Shown in pieces: positions 35,986-44,491 of a DNA stretch of 64,000 nucleotides. Source of the DNA: an uncultured Gemmatimonadales bacterium (GTDB lineage: Bacteria > Gemmatimonadota > Gemmatimonadetes > Palauibacterales > Palauibacteraceae); contig CAMYMV010000014.1 of the NCBI GenBank assembly GCA_947259585.1, forward strand, positions 71,398-135,397. The letters are read 5' to 3'. Below the pieces are notes generated by a model, which was not told where the DNA came from, did no database searches, and saw nothing but the letters and a program-made list of their open reading frames with translations. The first letter of the stretch is position 1, and the number at the start of each line of letters is the position of its first letter. Position numbers and translations under genes: made by a program.

Positions 35986-36861
35986 CTACTCCTCGAGCTC
36001 CTCGGCGAGGTAGCCACGCCGCGTCAGGTGAATGGAGCCGTCGAACGACTCGAGCTCCATGCGCGCGTTTCCGCTTCCCAGAACGAAGCTGAACCGCTTG
36101 GATTCCTGCTCGCCGGGCTCGAGGCTGACCTCGAAGTCGATCTCGAAGTCGGCGTCGAAGCTCGCGACGGAGACCTTGGCGTTCGCTCCAGGCTGTACGC
36201 CGACGACGACGTCGCCGTCGTGCGTTACGAAGCTGTAATGTCCGCCGTCCCGGATATCCCCGTCCCACATGATGTCACCATCCACAGTCGCCGCCTGCAC
36301 GTTGTCGGATGCCGCATCCCTCAGGATGACGTCTCCGTCCACGGTTTGTGCCTCGATGCCGCCGGAGACGTCGGTGAGCATCACGTCACCGTCCACCGAC
36401 GCGGCCTGCACGGTCGCCTCGGAGCCGAAGACCATGACGTCTCCGTCCACGGCGTGCAGGTCGACCCGTCCACGACCGCCCTCGACGTGGATGTCGCCCT
36501 CCACCGTCTGCACGGAGATATCTCCCTGCGTGCCGATGATTCGCACGTCCGCGAACGGTGAGGAGATCTCCACTGCCGCGGACACCGGAACCGTTAGCTC
36601 GAAGTCCACGATCGCCATTCCGGTGTTCGAGTGCGCGCTGATGGAGAGCTCGTTTCCGTCGAGCTCGTAATCGACCGTGTCGTCGGAGCGGTGGTCGGCC
36701 AGCACCCGTACCTGATTCTGGCTCCAGGTGCTGACGGTGACGTCTCCAGCGACCTGCTCTACCGTGATGCGGACGTTGCCAGGCACCGCGATCAGAGTAT
36801 CCGTCTCTTGCGGGACACTCATCAACGTGCTCAGGGCGGCCGCCAGTATCGTTGCGTTCAC
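35986..36861 (-). CDS. DUF4097-type protein with repeated VDGDV motifs
   Basis: A 291-residue protein from GTG 36861 (GAGGGGAT upstream) with a weak signal sequence (ILAAALSTLMSVPQ) and a beta-solenoid core of repeats such as TVEGDIHVEGG, AVDGDVMVFGS, SVDGDVMLTD, TVDGDVILRD. The C-terminal part is more beta-sandwich-like. It lies between the anti-sigma gene and the second DUF4097 gene, so the two related proteins are likely an output of the same sigma factor. The function is unknown. Confidence 0.85.
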   Translation of the reverse strand: MNATILAAALSTLMSVPQETDTLIAVPGNVRITVEQVAGDVTVSTWSQNQVRVLADHRSDDTVDYELDGNELSISAHSNTGMAIVDFELTVPVSAAVEISSPFADVRIIGTQGDISVQTVEGDIHVEGGRGRVDLHAVDGDVMVFGSEATVQAASVDGDVMLTDVSGGIEAQTVDGDVILRDAASDNVQAATVDGDIMWDGDIRDGGHYSFVTHDGDVVVGVQPGANAKVSVASFDADFEIDFEVSLEPGEQESKRFSFVLGSGNARMELESFDGSIHLTRRGYLAEELEE

Positions 36862-36909
36862 AGTCCTATCCCCTCTTCTTCGTCGTGTGGTTCACGCGAT
36901 CACAAGAAA

Positions 36910-37635
36910 TCACAATTCAGTCAGCGCGGCGGTGCGACGCAGAAGGTCGAGCTTCCGCCGCATGGTCCCAACCAGATACCGGTTCAGGTAGGCGTTGGAT
37001 GGATCAGCGGAGAGAGCCTGCCGCGCCTCGTCGATCGCCTTGTCGATCAGCGCCAGCTTCTCCTCCACCTTGCGCACCGTAGCCGAGTCGAGCCTGTCTC
37101 GTCCGACATTCAGCACGCGTTCGAGCTGCGCGATCGCCGATTCGTAGTCGTTGTTGGCGATCCGCGAAGCCAACAGCAGATTGGTCTGCGCCGGCGCCTG
37201 TGCGACCGGAACAGCCGGTTCGGCCTGTCGCGCCGAGAATCCGCCGGCGATCTGCCAGGCGATTCCCGATGACAGGGCGACGAGGGTGACGGCCGCAGCG
37301 GCGAGCTGGGGCACGCTGAAGGTGAAGCTCCTGCCGTGGCGTCCGGCGAGCGACGACCCGGCCTCTGCGGTTCCCGCTCTCGATTCATGGCGCTCGCCTT
37401 CCTCGGTCTCGCGAATCCGGTAGGCGATTTCCGGCCAGAGATCGCGCGCGGGCGGCGCGTCGACGAGCTTCCCGGCTCGCGCGACGACCTGCCGGAGCTC
37501 AACGAGCGTCTCCCGGCATTCCTCGCACCCCTCCAGGTGCTCTTCGAGCTCGGATCGCTCCGAGTCCTCGAGCGCTTCGTCGAGGTATTCGGACAACCGG
37601 TCTCGCCAGGTATCCGCGCTGTCAGTCATCTCCAT
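36910..37635 (-). CDS. Anti-sigma factor (zinc-finger, membrane anchored)
   Basis: A 241-residue protein: N-terminal zinc-finger anti-sigma domain with HLEGCEECRETL (H33-x3-C37-x2-C40), a predicted membrane segment at about 108-128 (LAAAAVTLVALSSGIAWQIAG) and a C-terminal helical region rich in Arg/Glu (TVRKVEEKLALIDKAIDEAR). It is expected to hold the ECF sigma factor inactive until an envelope signal is sensed. The gene is 43 bases downstream of the sigma gene and upstream of the two DUF4097 genes. Confidence 0.85.
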   Translation of the reverse strand: MEMTDSADTWRDRLSEYLDEALEDSERSELEEHLEGCEECRETLVELRQVVARAGKLVDAPPARDLWPEIAYRIRETEEGERHESRAGTAEAGSSLAGRHGRSFTFSVPQLAAAAVTLVALSSGIAWQIAGGFSARQAEPAVPVAQAPAQTNLLLASRIANNDYESAIAQLERVLNVGRDRLDSATVRKVEEKLALIDKAIDEARQALSADPSNAYLNRYLVGTMRRKLDLLRRTAALTEL

Positions 37636-37678
37636 GCCATCCTTCTCGGTTTCGCCGGAGCGCCCGTACCGGGGGCGC

Positions 37679-38257
37679 TCAAGCCAGAGTCGCGCGCAGG
37701 AGCATCCGCGCCCTGTGCAGCTGCGACTTCGACGTTCCGGCGGTGATCTTCAGCATCCGAGCGATCTCGTGGTGCTTGTATCCCTCCACGTCGTGCAGGA
37801 CGAACACGTGTCGGGCCCGGGCGGGCAGTCGCTCGATCGCTGTGTCGAAATCCATCCCGATCTCCGAGCTCCTCTCGTGCGACGGCCTACCCTCTCGATT
37901 CCATTCCTCGGGTGCCGTGCGCTCCCGGTGAATGGCGAGGCGCCTACGGTGCCCGAGAATCACGCTGATCGCTACGCGGTAGAGCCAGGAACCGAACGCC
38001 GCCTCTCCGCGGAACTGCGCGATCTTCTGCCAGGCTCGAACGAACGCGTCCTGCGTCAGTTCGTCGGCGTCATCCGGACCCGCCATCCGTCGCGCCAGGC
38101 CGTGTATCCTGGCCACGTGACGCCGATAGAGTCGCTCGAACGCTCCGGAATCTCCCTCCGCGGCGAGAGCGGCATCCTGGGAATCCAGATCCGTGTCCGG
38201 CACCAACGCGTGTTCGATCAGCTTCGATCTCTCTCTTGGTGTTTTCTTCTCTCGCAC
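37679..38257 (-). CDS. ECF-type RNA polymerase sigma factor
   Basis: A 192-residue sigma-70 family protein: region 2 (FERLYRRHVARIHGLARRMAG, DELTQDAFVRAWQKI, GSWLYRVAISVIL) and region 4 (ERLPARARHVFVLHDVEGYKHHEIARML, TSKSQLHRARMLLR). The start is uncertain: GTG 38257 has no clear ribosome site and GTG 38203 is possible. It directs transcription of a small regulon likely to include its own operon with the anti-sigma and DUF4097 genes. Confidence 0.93.
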   Translation of the reverse strand: MREKKTPRERSKLIEHALVPDTDLDSQDAALAAEGDSGAFERLYRRHVARIHGLARRMAGPDDADELTQDAFVRAWQKIAQFRGEAAFGSWLYRVAISVILGHRRRLAIHRERTAPEEWNREGRPSHERSSEIGMDFDTAIERLPARARHVFVLHDVEGYKHHEIARMLKITAGTSKSQLHRARMLLRATLA

Positions 38258-38408
38258 GATAAGACGGGGTTAGTCCATGGATGGTTGGAAGATGTGCTCC
38301 CCCTGTCGCTACCTTCGAACGACACCGTTTGAAGATAGCTGCGAGTGGTGTGGACCGAACGACCCGGCAGGAGGCTGAATACTGGCACTCTCGACCGCTC
38401 GATCGTCG

Positions 38409-39323
38409 ATGCCCGTTCTGGTGATCGCGAATCCGGGCTCCGTGCGTGATGTATCGGCCCCCCTGATCGAGAGGCTGCTCGCCCCGATCTCGCAGATCGA
38501 GGTGCGCTGGACCAACGGACCCGGTCACGCGCGCGGGCTGGCTCGCGAAGCGTTGGCGACCGGCGTGCGCTTCTTCGTCGCCGCGGGTGGCGACGGGACC
38601 GTGAGCGAGGTCGCTTCCGGACTGGCATCGGCGCCCGAGGGCACGTCGCTGGGCATACTGCCGTTCGGCACGGGGAACGATCTGGCGCGCTCGCTGGGGC
38701 TCCCGCTCGACCTCGATCGCGCCGCCGAGGTTGTCGTCACGGGTCGAGCGAGGCCGATGGACCTCGTCCGTGTGCATGCCACGAGGCCGGCCAGGATGGC
38801 GATCAGCTCGATCGCCGGTCTGGGCGGCGACGTCGCGGAGGGCCTCGACCAGGAGCTCAAGCGGACGTGGGGCTCCGCCGCCTACCTGCGAATGGCGCTC
38901 GACAACGTGGCCTCCGCCGCGACCTTCCGAGCCGAGATCACATTGGACGATGAGCGGATGACGTTGGATCTGACGAACGTCGTAGTGGCGAACGGCAAGT
39001 TCCTGGGAGGGGGGATTCCGGTCGCGCCTCTGGCCGAGCTCGATGACGGCCTTCTCGATGTGATGGTGCTGCCGGCTCTCTCCGCCGGACGGCTGTTCGG
39101 CCTCGTTCCCCGCGTCCTGATGGGACGCCATCATCGAAGCCGGCACGTCATTCACCGCCGGTCTCGGCGCGTGCGCGTGGAGGCGGATTCTCCCATGCCC
39201 GTGACGATCGACGGGGAGCCGGCCGGGTCGGGCCCGGTCGCCTACGAGGTGGAGCCGGGCGCCCTGAACGTGATCCGTCCCGCGGCCGAGCCGCGGGGCT
39301 CGCTTCGCTACAGGATCTCCTGA
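38409..39323 (+). CDS. Diacylglycerol/lipid kinase family protein (YegS-like)
   Basis: A 304-residue kinase with the nucleotide-binding motifs AAGGDGTVSEVASGLA and GILPFGTGNDLARSLGLP, both complete, and the conserved MDLVRV and SIAGLGGDVAEG later. YegS/DgkB/LCB5-type enzymes phosphorylate diacylglycerol or related lipids with ATP at the membrane. The gene stands alone, divergent from the ECF operon. Exact lipid substrate unknown. Confidence 0.93.
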   Translation: MPVLVIANPGSVRDVSAPLIERLLAPISQIEVRWTNGPGHARGLAREALATGVRFFVAAGGDGTVSEVASGLASAPEGTSLGILPFGTGNDLARSLGLPLDLDRAAEVVVTGRARPMDLVRVHATRPARMAISSIAGLGGDVAEGLDQELKRTWGSAAYLRMALDNVASAATFRAEITLDDERMTLDLTNVVVANGKFLGGGIPVAPLAELDDGLLDVMVLPALSAGRLFGLVPRVLMGRHHRSRHVIHRRSRRVRVEADSPMPVTIDGEPAGSGPVAYEVEPGALNVIRPAAEPRGSLRYRIS

Positions 39324-39493
39324 GGCGGTACCCCAGGGCCGTCCGGACAACGGTCGTAGCGCTCCAGCTGTCCATCATGCGACGGCCGGGATGATGGGGT
39401 GTGCGGAGCGCGGGGACGGTCGCTCACCCATGGCCGCCATGATCGTCGATATCCATACATGTTCGCCATAGACCCTCAACGGAGACGGAAGTG

Positions 39494-40822
39494 ATGATGC
39501 GGCTTCAGATGGCAGCAGTACTCGGATCGTTCTTCCTGCTGGGCGCGCCGTACGGCGTGCAGGCGCAGGAACCAGATGAGGAGCGGGAGCGGGCCGAGGC
39601 GAGGCAGCGGGCCGAGACCGAGGCACGTGAGGAGGCGCGGGAGACGCGGGAGGAGGCGCGGGTGCACGAGCGGATCGTGCGTGCGCAGCTGGCCGGCTCC
39701 GGAGCGTATCTGGGCGTATCACTCCGCGACGTGTCGTCGGAGGACGTGTCCAGCCTCGGCCTGCGGGACGAGTTCGGCGCGCTGATCGAGAGCGTGAGCG
39801 AAGAGAGCCCGGCTGCCGAGGCCGGTCTGCAGGAGGGCGACGTGATCGCGACCTGGAACGGGGAGCGGGTCGAGAGCGTGGCCGTGCTCTCCCGCTTCGT
39901 TCGTGAGACGCCCCCCGGCCGGAGCGTGAGCCTCGGCGTCTTCCGCGGCGGATCGCAGCAGACGATCGCCGTCGAGCTCGGCGAGCGCTCGTCGTCGGCG
40001 AGAACGCTGGCCTACTCGATCGGGCCGGAGATGCGGGTACGCATGGAGGAGCTGCGCGAGCACCTTCGCGAGTCCCGTGACGAGATGCGCCTATCCGAAG
40101 AGGAGTTGCGGGTGATGCGCGAGAAGATGCGCCTCTCCGAGGATGAGATGCGCGAGGCTCGCGAACACATGCGGGCGGCCCGGGAGCGCGCCCTCGAGTG
40201 CATGGTGGAGGTCGAGGTGGACGAGGAGGGTGAGGGTGGCGGTCGCCGGGTGGTGATCGTGCGTGGCGGACGTGGCCGGATGGGCGTGCGGCTGCAGGAC
40301 CTGACCGATCAGCTCGGCGACTACTTCGGGGTCGAGGGCGGTGACGGAGCTCTCGTCACCTCCGTGACGGAAGACTCGCCGGCGGCGGCCGCCGGTATCC
40401 AGGCGGGCGACGTGATCGTCGCCGTCGGCGCCGAGTCGGTGGACGGTCCGGGTGACGTGGCTCGCGCGGTTCGTTCCGCGGAGGCCGGTCCCACAGAGGT
40501 GACGGTCATCAGGGACGGCCAGCGTCGCAGCTTCACCGTAACGCTCGAGGAGCCCGCCGAGGGCGACTGCGAGAACATGCTCGTCGCCCCCGAGGGTGGC
40601 CCCCATTCCTTCCAGTGGCATTCGGACGACGGCGAGGTCCACGTCCTGCCGCACCCGGCGGTGGCCCCGCACGTAGAAGCCTTCGTGCTGCCTGCCGTGC
40701 CGCCGGCTGTGCACGTCCTGCCACACGGCGCGCTGGCGCCGCTCGCGCCGGTGGTGCCGGGCGAAGTCGAGAGTGCGCCAGCTGCTCCGGCGGCCCCGTT
40801 ACCCCCGGTGGATACCGTCTGA
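39494..40822 (+). CDS. Secreted protein with two PDZ domains and a coiled coil
   Basis: About 442 residues: signal peptide ending YGVQAQ, charged Glu/Arg helix (about 25-60), first PDZ domain (about 75-165; SPAAEAGLQEGDVIATWNGE), a long coiled coil of near-heptad repeats (MRLSEEELRVMREKMRLSED; about 178-235), a second PDZ domain (about 255-350; DSPAAAAGIQAGDVIVAVGAE), and a His/Pro-rich tail. No protease domain is present, so it is likely a periplasmic scaffold or chaperone rather than a DegP-type enzyme. GGAG is nine bases before ATG 39494; GTG 39491 is an alternative. Confidence 0.85.
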   Translation: MMRLQMAAVLGSFFLLGAPYGVQAQEPDEERERAEARQRAETEAREEARETREEARVHERIVRAQLAGSGAYLGVSLRDVSSEDVSSLGLRDEFGALIESVSEESPAAEAGLQEGDVIATWNGERVESVAVLSRFVRETPPGRSVSLGVFRGGSQQTIAVELGERSSSARTLAYSIGPEMRVRMEELREHLRESRDEMRLSEEELRVMREKMRLSEDEMREAREHMRAARERALECMVEVEVDEEGEGGGRRVVIVRGGRGRMGVRLQDLTDQLGDYFGVEGGDGALVTSVTEDSPAAAAGIQAGDVIVAVGAESVDGPGDVARAVRSAEAGPTEVTVIRDGQRRSFTVTLEEPAEGDCENMLVAPEGGPHSFQWHSDDGEVHVLPHPAVAPHVEAFVLPAVPPAVHVLPHGALAPLAPVVPGEVESAPAAPAAPLPPVDTV

Positions 40823-40866
40823 CCAAGCGCAGGCCGGGTTCGTTTCCGGCAGCGATCACGAGCACG

Positions 40867-40895
40867 AGAGGCCCGACCGCCTGGTCGGGCCTCTT
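40867..40895 (+). terminator. Terminator after the PDZ gene
   Basis: AGAGGCCCGACC (40867-40878) pairs perfectly with GGTCGGGCCTCT (40883-40894) around a four-base loop and is followed by TTCT. It is 45 bases after the PDZ gene stop. Confidence 0.8.
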
Positions 40896-41016
40896 CTACA
40901 TGCCTGCCACCCTGGCGATTGTGCTTCCTCCGGGGGGGCTCCCGCGCTCCCCTCTGCAACCGTCTCCTCCTCATTCGCGTATGGTGAAGGAGCGGACACT
41001 GCAAGGGAGATCGCGA

Positions 41017-41319
41017 ATGCCTCTCGATGACGCCGGAATGGTCTACATTCTGATACTGCTGCTCCTCATTGGAGGCTTCATCCTCGCATATCCGATCACC
41101 AAGCGGCTCGGTCGGCTACTTGAGGAGTGGATCGTCCTGAGGAAGGGTTCGCTGCCCGAACAGGAGGCACTGGCCCGAATCGAAGGCGCCTTCGGCGACA
41201 TGCAGAGGCAGATCGGATCCCTGGAGCAACGCGTCGATCTGATAAGCGAGCGCCAGGATTTTACCGAGTCTCTACTCCATCGTCGAGACCCGGCGCTGCC
41301 ATCTTCAATCGAGGATTGA
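41017..41319 (+). CDS. Small membrane protein with one transmembrane helix and coiled coil
   Basis: A 100-residue protein with a membrane helix (MVYILILLLLIGGFILAY) near the N-terminus, a basic junction, and a helix rich in Glu/Gln (FGDMQRQIGSLEQRVDLISE) predicted to coil. It resembles in layout PspB-type or DUF small membrane proteins but I cannot assign a family. AGGGAG lies eight bases before ATG 41017. It stands alone between two terminators, which suggests its own promoter. Confidence 0.7.
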   Translation: MPLDDAGMVYILILLLLIGGFILAYPITKRLGRLLEEWIVLRKGSLPEQEALARIEGAFGDMQRQIGSLEQRVDLISERQDFTESLLHRRDPALPSSIED

Positions 41320-41524
41320 ACGGCCGCCGTTCGCCAGGCGCCATCCCCGTGTCGACCGGGATCTCAGTCGAAGGGCAGCCAGTAAGTGAGCTTCACCGAT
41401 AGCACGTTTTCGCCGGGAGAGCCGAAGGCATCAAATAGCGAGCCCGGATTCACCGGCCCTTGCGGAGGAGATGAAGGCTTTGGAGGCGGTTTGGAAATGT
41501 CGCGCAGGTGCTTCGGAGATGTCG

Positions 41525-41556
41525 AAGAGGCCCGGGACGGTCCTCCCGGGCCTCTT
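41525..41556. terminator. Bidirectional terminator (13-bp perfect stem)
   Basis: AAGAGGCCCGGGA (41525-41537) pairs perfectly with TCCCGGGCCTCTT (41544-41556) around a six-base loop. It lies between the small membrane protein (plus) and the DUF1579 gene (minus). The rest of 41320-41597 holds no gene I can support. Confidence 0.85.
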
Positions 41557-41597
41557 GGTCTCTCAGGGTCTCGCGGGATCCCCGGTGGGCGCGCGGC

Positions 41598-42188
41598 TTA
41601 TTGCCGAGTCGACACGATCTCCATCGTCTTTCGGCCTTCCGTGTCGCCTTTCTTCCGCTCGTAGGAGGTGTACACGATCTTGTCCGGTCCTTCCATGCGG
41701 GTGACCGTCTTCAATTTCACGTTCTCGCCGCTGACCGGATCCGTGAAGCTCCCGTGCATGACGATGCCGCCCACCTCATCGTCCCATTGGCCGTGATACG
41801 TGTAGATGCCGGTGCCGAAGTTGTCGATCCAGGTTGACTCGTACCGCTCATCGACATTGTCGTAGCCGGTCCAGCCCGAACCCGTGAACGGCTGCCCCAT
41901 CGCGGTGCCCTCGACCGTGTCCAGCATGTACCGTCCGCCCATGATCATCTCGCTCGTATTGGTGGCGGTCGTGACGGTGGGCTCGGCGCCGGGCTGCATC
42001 CACTGGGTCACTGTCATCGCCCACGTGCCCGCGAGCTCCGCGAGCTTCGCGTGGTGCTCGCCGGGGGTCATCGCCTTCTCGTAGGCGGCCATGACCGCCG
42101 CCTCGTCGTACTCCTGGGCGAGCGCGGGATAGGCCGCCGCCAGGCTCAGGCTCAGGGCGAGCGCGACTCCGAAGGTCCTGGGATTCAT
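41598..42188 (-). CDS. DUF1579 family secreted protein
   Basis: A 196-residue protein with a signal peptide (FGVALALSLSLAAAYPALAQ) and a lipocalin-like beta-barrel of the DUF1579 family: GEHHAKLAELAGTWAMTVTQW, GGRYMLDTVEGTAMGQPFTG and GYDNVDERYESTWIDNFGTG. GGAG lies ten bases before ATG 42188; an upstream open frame is Arg/Ser-rich and not used. The ligand and function are unknown. Confidence 0.88.
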   Translation of the reverse strand: MNPRTFGVALALSLSLAAAYPALAQEYDEAAVMAAYEKAMTPGEHHAKLAELAGTWAMTVTQWMQPGAEPTVTTATNTSEMIMGGRYMLDTVEGTAMGQPFTGSGWTGYDNVDERYESTWIDNFGTGIYTYHGQWDDEVGGIVMHGSFTDPVSGENVKLKTVTRMEGPDKIVYTSYERKKGDTEGRKTMEIVSTRQ

Positions 42189-42325
42189 ACTGCGTCTCCT
42201 GCTGAAGAGCTGCGAGGTTCCGCCTTCCGCGGGCGGCAAGCTCCTGACCATACGTGCCCTCGACGGAGGCGACAAGCGGCGTCCAATGGAGGTCGAGTTG
42301 ACCCGTCGCCGGAAGACACGGAGCG

Positions 42326-43072
42326 TCATGGGCTTCCGTCACTCTTCGCCGCTTCGTCCTCGCTGTTGAAGCGTTCCAGGTCCTCCCGAATGAATCTCAC
42401 GGCATCGTTCACCGTGGGAGCGCAGTAGGGAATGTCCAGGTCCTGCGGGCCGGCGAGGTTCCGCTCTCCGCCCAGCATGTGCTCCTGGGCCCAGACTCTC
42501 AGCTCCTCCCACATCTCGCCCAGCAGAATCAAGGGGATTCCCGAAACGTGCTTCACCTGGCAGAGCTGCCAGATCATCGCGGTCTCCAGCAACGTGCCGA
42601 GGCCGCCCGGCACCACGATGAACGCGCTCGAGAGGCGAACGAAGTGGTGAAGGCGCGAGAAGAACGTGCGATGCCGGTAGATCTTCTCCACGAACGGGTT
42701 CGGCTCCTCTTCCGAGCTCAGCTCGATCGGCAGGCCGAACGACCGCGTGACATTGCTCGGATCGCCGAGCTTGGCCCCCTCGTTGGCGGCCTCCATGAGC
42801 CCCGGGCCACCCCCCGTCACGATGTCGCACCCCATGAAGGAGAGCTGCTCGGCCAGCGATCGCACGTCTTCGAAGAGTTGATCGCCCCGCCTCATGCGAG
42901 AGGAGCCGAACACGGTGACCCGATAGTACTTCGGCTTCGGAGGACGTATGCGCGCGAGGTCGTTGACCACCGACCACAGATCGACGAGAGCCTCCTCCAC
43001 GACCTCGAACGTCTGCTCTCCGACCACGACTCGAGTGTTGCCGTTGGCGACCCCGGAGCTGGAGTCCGTCAC
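42326..43072 (-). CDS. LOG family protein (TIGR00730-type)
   Basis: A 248-residue Rossmann-fold protein with the two LOG motifs GGGPGLMEAANEGA and VPGGLGTLLE. LOG enzymes are nucleotide 5'-monophosphate phosphoribohydrolases; bacterial members act on nucleotides. GTG 43072 has AAGGAG six bases upstream. It is monocistronic, 137 bases upstream of the DUF1579 gene on the same strand. The insert SSEEEPNPFVEKIYRHRTFF is normal for the longer members. Confidence 0.9.
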   Translation of the reverse strand: MTDSSSGVANGNTRVVVGEQTFEVVEEALVDLWSVVNDLARIRPPKPKYYRVTVFGSSRMRRGDQLFEDVRSLAEQLSFMGCDIVTGGGPGLMEAANEGAKLGDPSNVTRSFGLPIELSSEEEPNPFVEKIYRHRTFFSRLHHFVRLSSAFIVVPGGLGTLLETAMIWQLCQVKHVSGIPLILLGEMWEELRVWAQEHMLGGERNLAGPQDLDIPYCAPTVNDAVRFIREDLERFNSEDEAAKSDGSP

Positions 43073-43444
43073 GTCATGCTCCTTTCGTAGCTCATCTGTC
43101 TTCGGCCGACCGCGCCCTCGCGAGGGTGCGGTACCCGGCGTTGTCCCCCCGTCCGGCTTCGCGCGCGAGGCCGGACGGACCGGAAGATACTCTCACGGCG
43201 ACTCGAGCGGGCGGGGTGTCGCAAGCCGGCGACGGGGGGAAGACCTCGCTGGCCGCGACAACTACGCGCCCGGAATGTGGCCCGGCGGCAACAATCGGCA
43301 GCCCCGATCCACTCCGTCACACCTGTAGTACATTGTGAGATGACGTGTTCTAACCATTTATGACATCATTAGATATCATATGTCATCGATGCCGTTTGCC
43401 TGAATGGCCCGAGCGCGTACGCCTCGTGCAATTCTGCCCTCGCG
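43073..43444 (+). other. Gene-free divergent region with A+T-rich operator candidate
   Basis: There are 372 bases between the LOG gene (minus) and the ABC transporter (plus). Most is G+C-rich and shows no gene. The right part, about 43322-43390, is strikingly A+T-rich for this chromosome (TAGTACATTGTGAGATGACG, then TTATGACATCATTAGATATC) and contains an inverted repeat. This is the likely promoter/operator of the ABC operon. Confidence 0.5.
43360..43386 (+). promoter_or_regulatory. Inverted repeat ATGACAT-N13-ATGTCAT, candidate operator
   Basis: Perfect 7-base arms at 43360-43366 and 43380-43386, centres 20 bases (two helical turns) apart, as expected for a dimeric regulator such as GntR/YtrA- or PadR-type. 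It lies 60-85 bases before the ABC ATPase start. No regulator gene is adjacent. Confidence 0.5.
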
Positions 43445-44491
43445 ATGACCCAATATGCGATCCAGACCGAAGAGCTTACGCGCGAATACTCCACGCTCCG
43501 CGCCCTGGATCGACTCTCGCTGGAGATACCTGCGGGCTCGATCTTCGGCTTCCTCGGATCCAACGGGGCCGGCAAGACGACGACGATCCACCTGCTGCTC
43601 GGACTCCTGCGTCCCACAGCCGGGCGGGCCGCCGTTCTCGGCCATGACGTGGCCACCGAGATCGATGAGGTTCGCCGCCGCACCGGAGCGCTGCTCGACA
43701 AGGCGGGGCTCTACGCGAGGCTCGGAGTTCAGGACAACCTGGAGTTCTACGGCAGGATCTGGCACATGCCGCGACGCGAGCGCCGGGCCCGGTCGGAGGA
43801 GCTTCTGCGCCAGTTCGGTCTGTGGGACCGGCGGAAGGAACCGGCGGGTCGCCTCAGCTTCGGCATGAAGCGGAAACTGGCCGTGGCGCGTGCCCTGTTC
43901 CACCGACCCGACCTGGTATTCCTGGACGAGCCCACGGCCGGACTCGATCCGGTGTCGGCCGAGTCGCTGAGACGCTCGCTCGTGGACCTGGTCGCTCAAG
44001 AGGGCGTCACCGTCTTCCTCACCACCCACAACGTGCCGGAGGCCGGCAAGGTCTGCGATCAGATCGGGATCATCCGATCCGGTCAGCTGCTAGCCAGCGG
44101 CTCGCCCGAAGAGCTCCGCGCATCGGCCGGCTCCAACCGGATCGTGGTGCGAGGCTCCGGATTCACCGAGGAGGCTTTCACGCTGCTCGCGCTTCGCCCG
44201 GAAGTCGAGAGGGCGGAAACGAGGGGAGGGACGCTCCATGTCTGGCTGGTGCCCGGATCTTCGGCTGCTCCGATCATCAGCCTCCTCGCCGGCTGCGGCG
44301 TCCTGATGGAAGAGGTGGTCAGGGAGACGACGTTCGAGGATGCCTTTCTTTCCGTGCTGGGCGCCGAGGATCACGAGCCGCAGACGGCGCGCGTGGCGCG
44401 CGGGCGATTCGGAGCGGTGCGAGCCGATGAGGCGTTCGCACTGAGCGTTCCCGAGCGCGAAGGCTCCGAGCTTTCGGCGGGTGTCGCATGA
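43445..44491 (+). CDS. ABC transporter ATP-binding protein
   Basis: A 348-residue ATPase: Walker A GSNGAGKTTTIHLLLG, a C-loop variant LSFGMKRKLAVARAL (LSFGM rather than LSGGQ), Walker B LVFLDEPTAGLDP, and the H-loop TTHN. The C-terminal 120 residues are the extension of CcmA/NatA-type ATPases for ABC-2 exporters. Its stop overlaps the permease start (ATGA). Together they probably export a drug, lipid or lantibiotic-like peptide. No strong Shine-Dalgarno precedes ATG 43445. Confidence 0.92.
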   Translation: MTQYAIQTEELTREYSTLRALDRLSLEIPAGSIFGFLGSNGAGKTTTIHLLLGLLRPTAGRAAVLGHDVATEIDEVRRRTGALLDKAGLYARLGVQDNLEFYGRIWHMPRRERRARSEELLRQFGLWDRRKEPAGRLSFGMKRKLAVARALFHRPDLVFLDEPTAGLDPVSAESLRRSLVDLVAQEGVTVFLTTHNVPEAGKVCDQIGIIRSGQLLASGSPEELRASAGSNRIVVRGSGFTEEAFTLLALRPEVERAETRGGTLHVWLVPGSSAAPIISLLAGCGVLMEEVVRETTFEDAFLSVLGAEDHEPQTARVARGRFGAVRADEAFALSVPEREGSELSAGVA

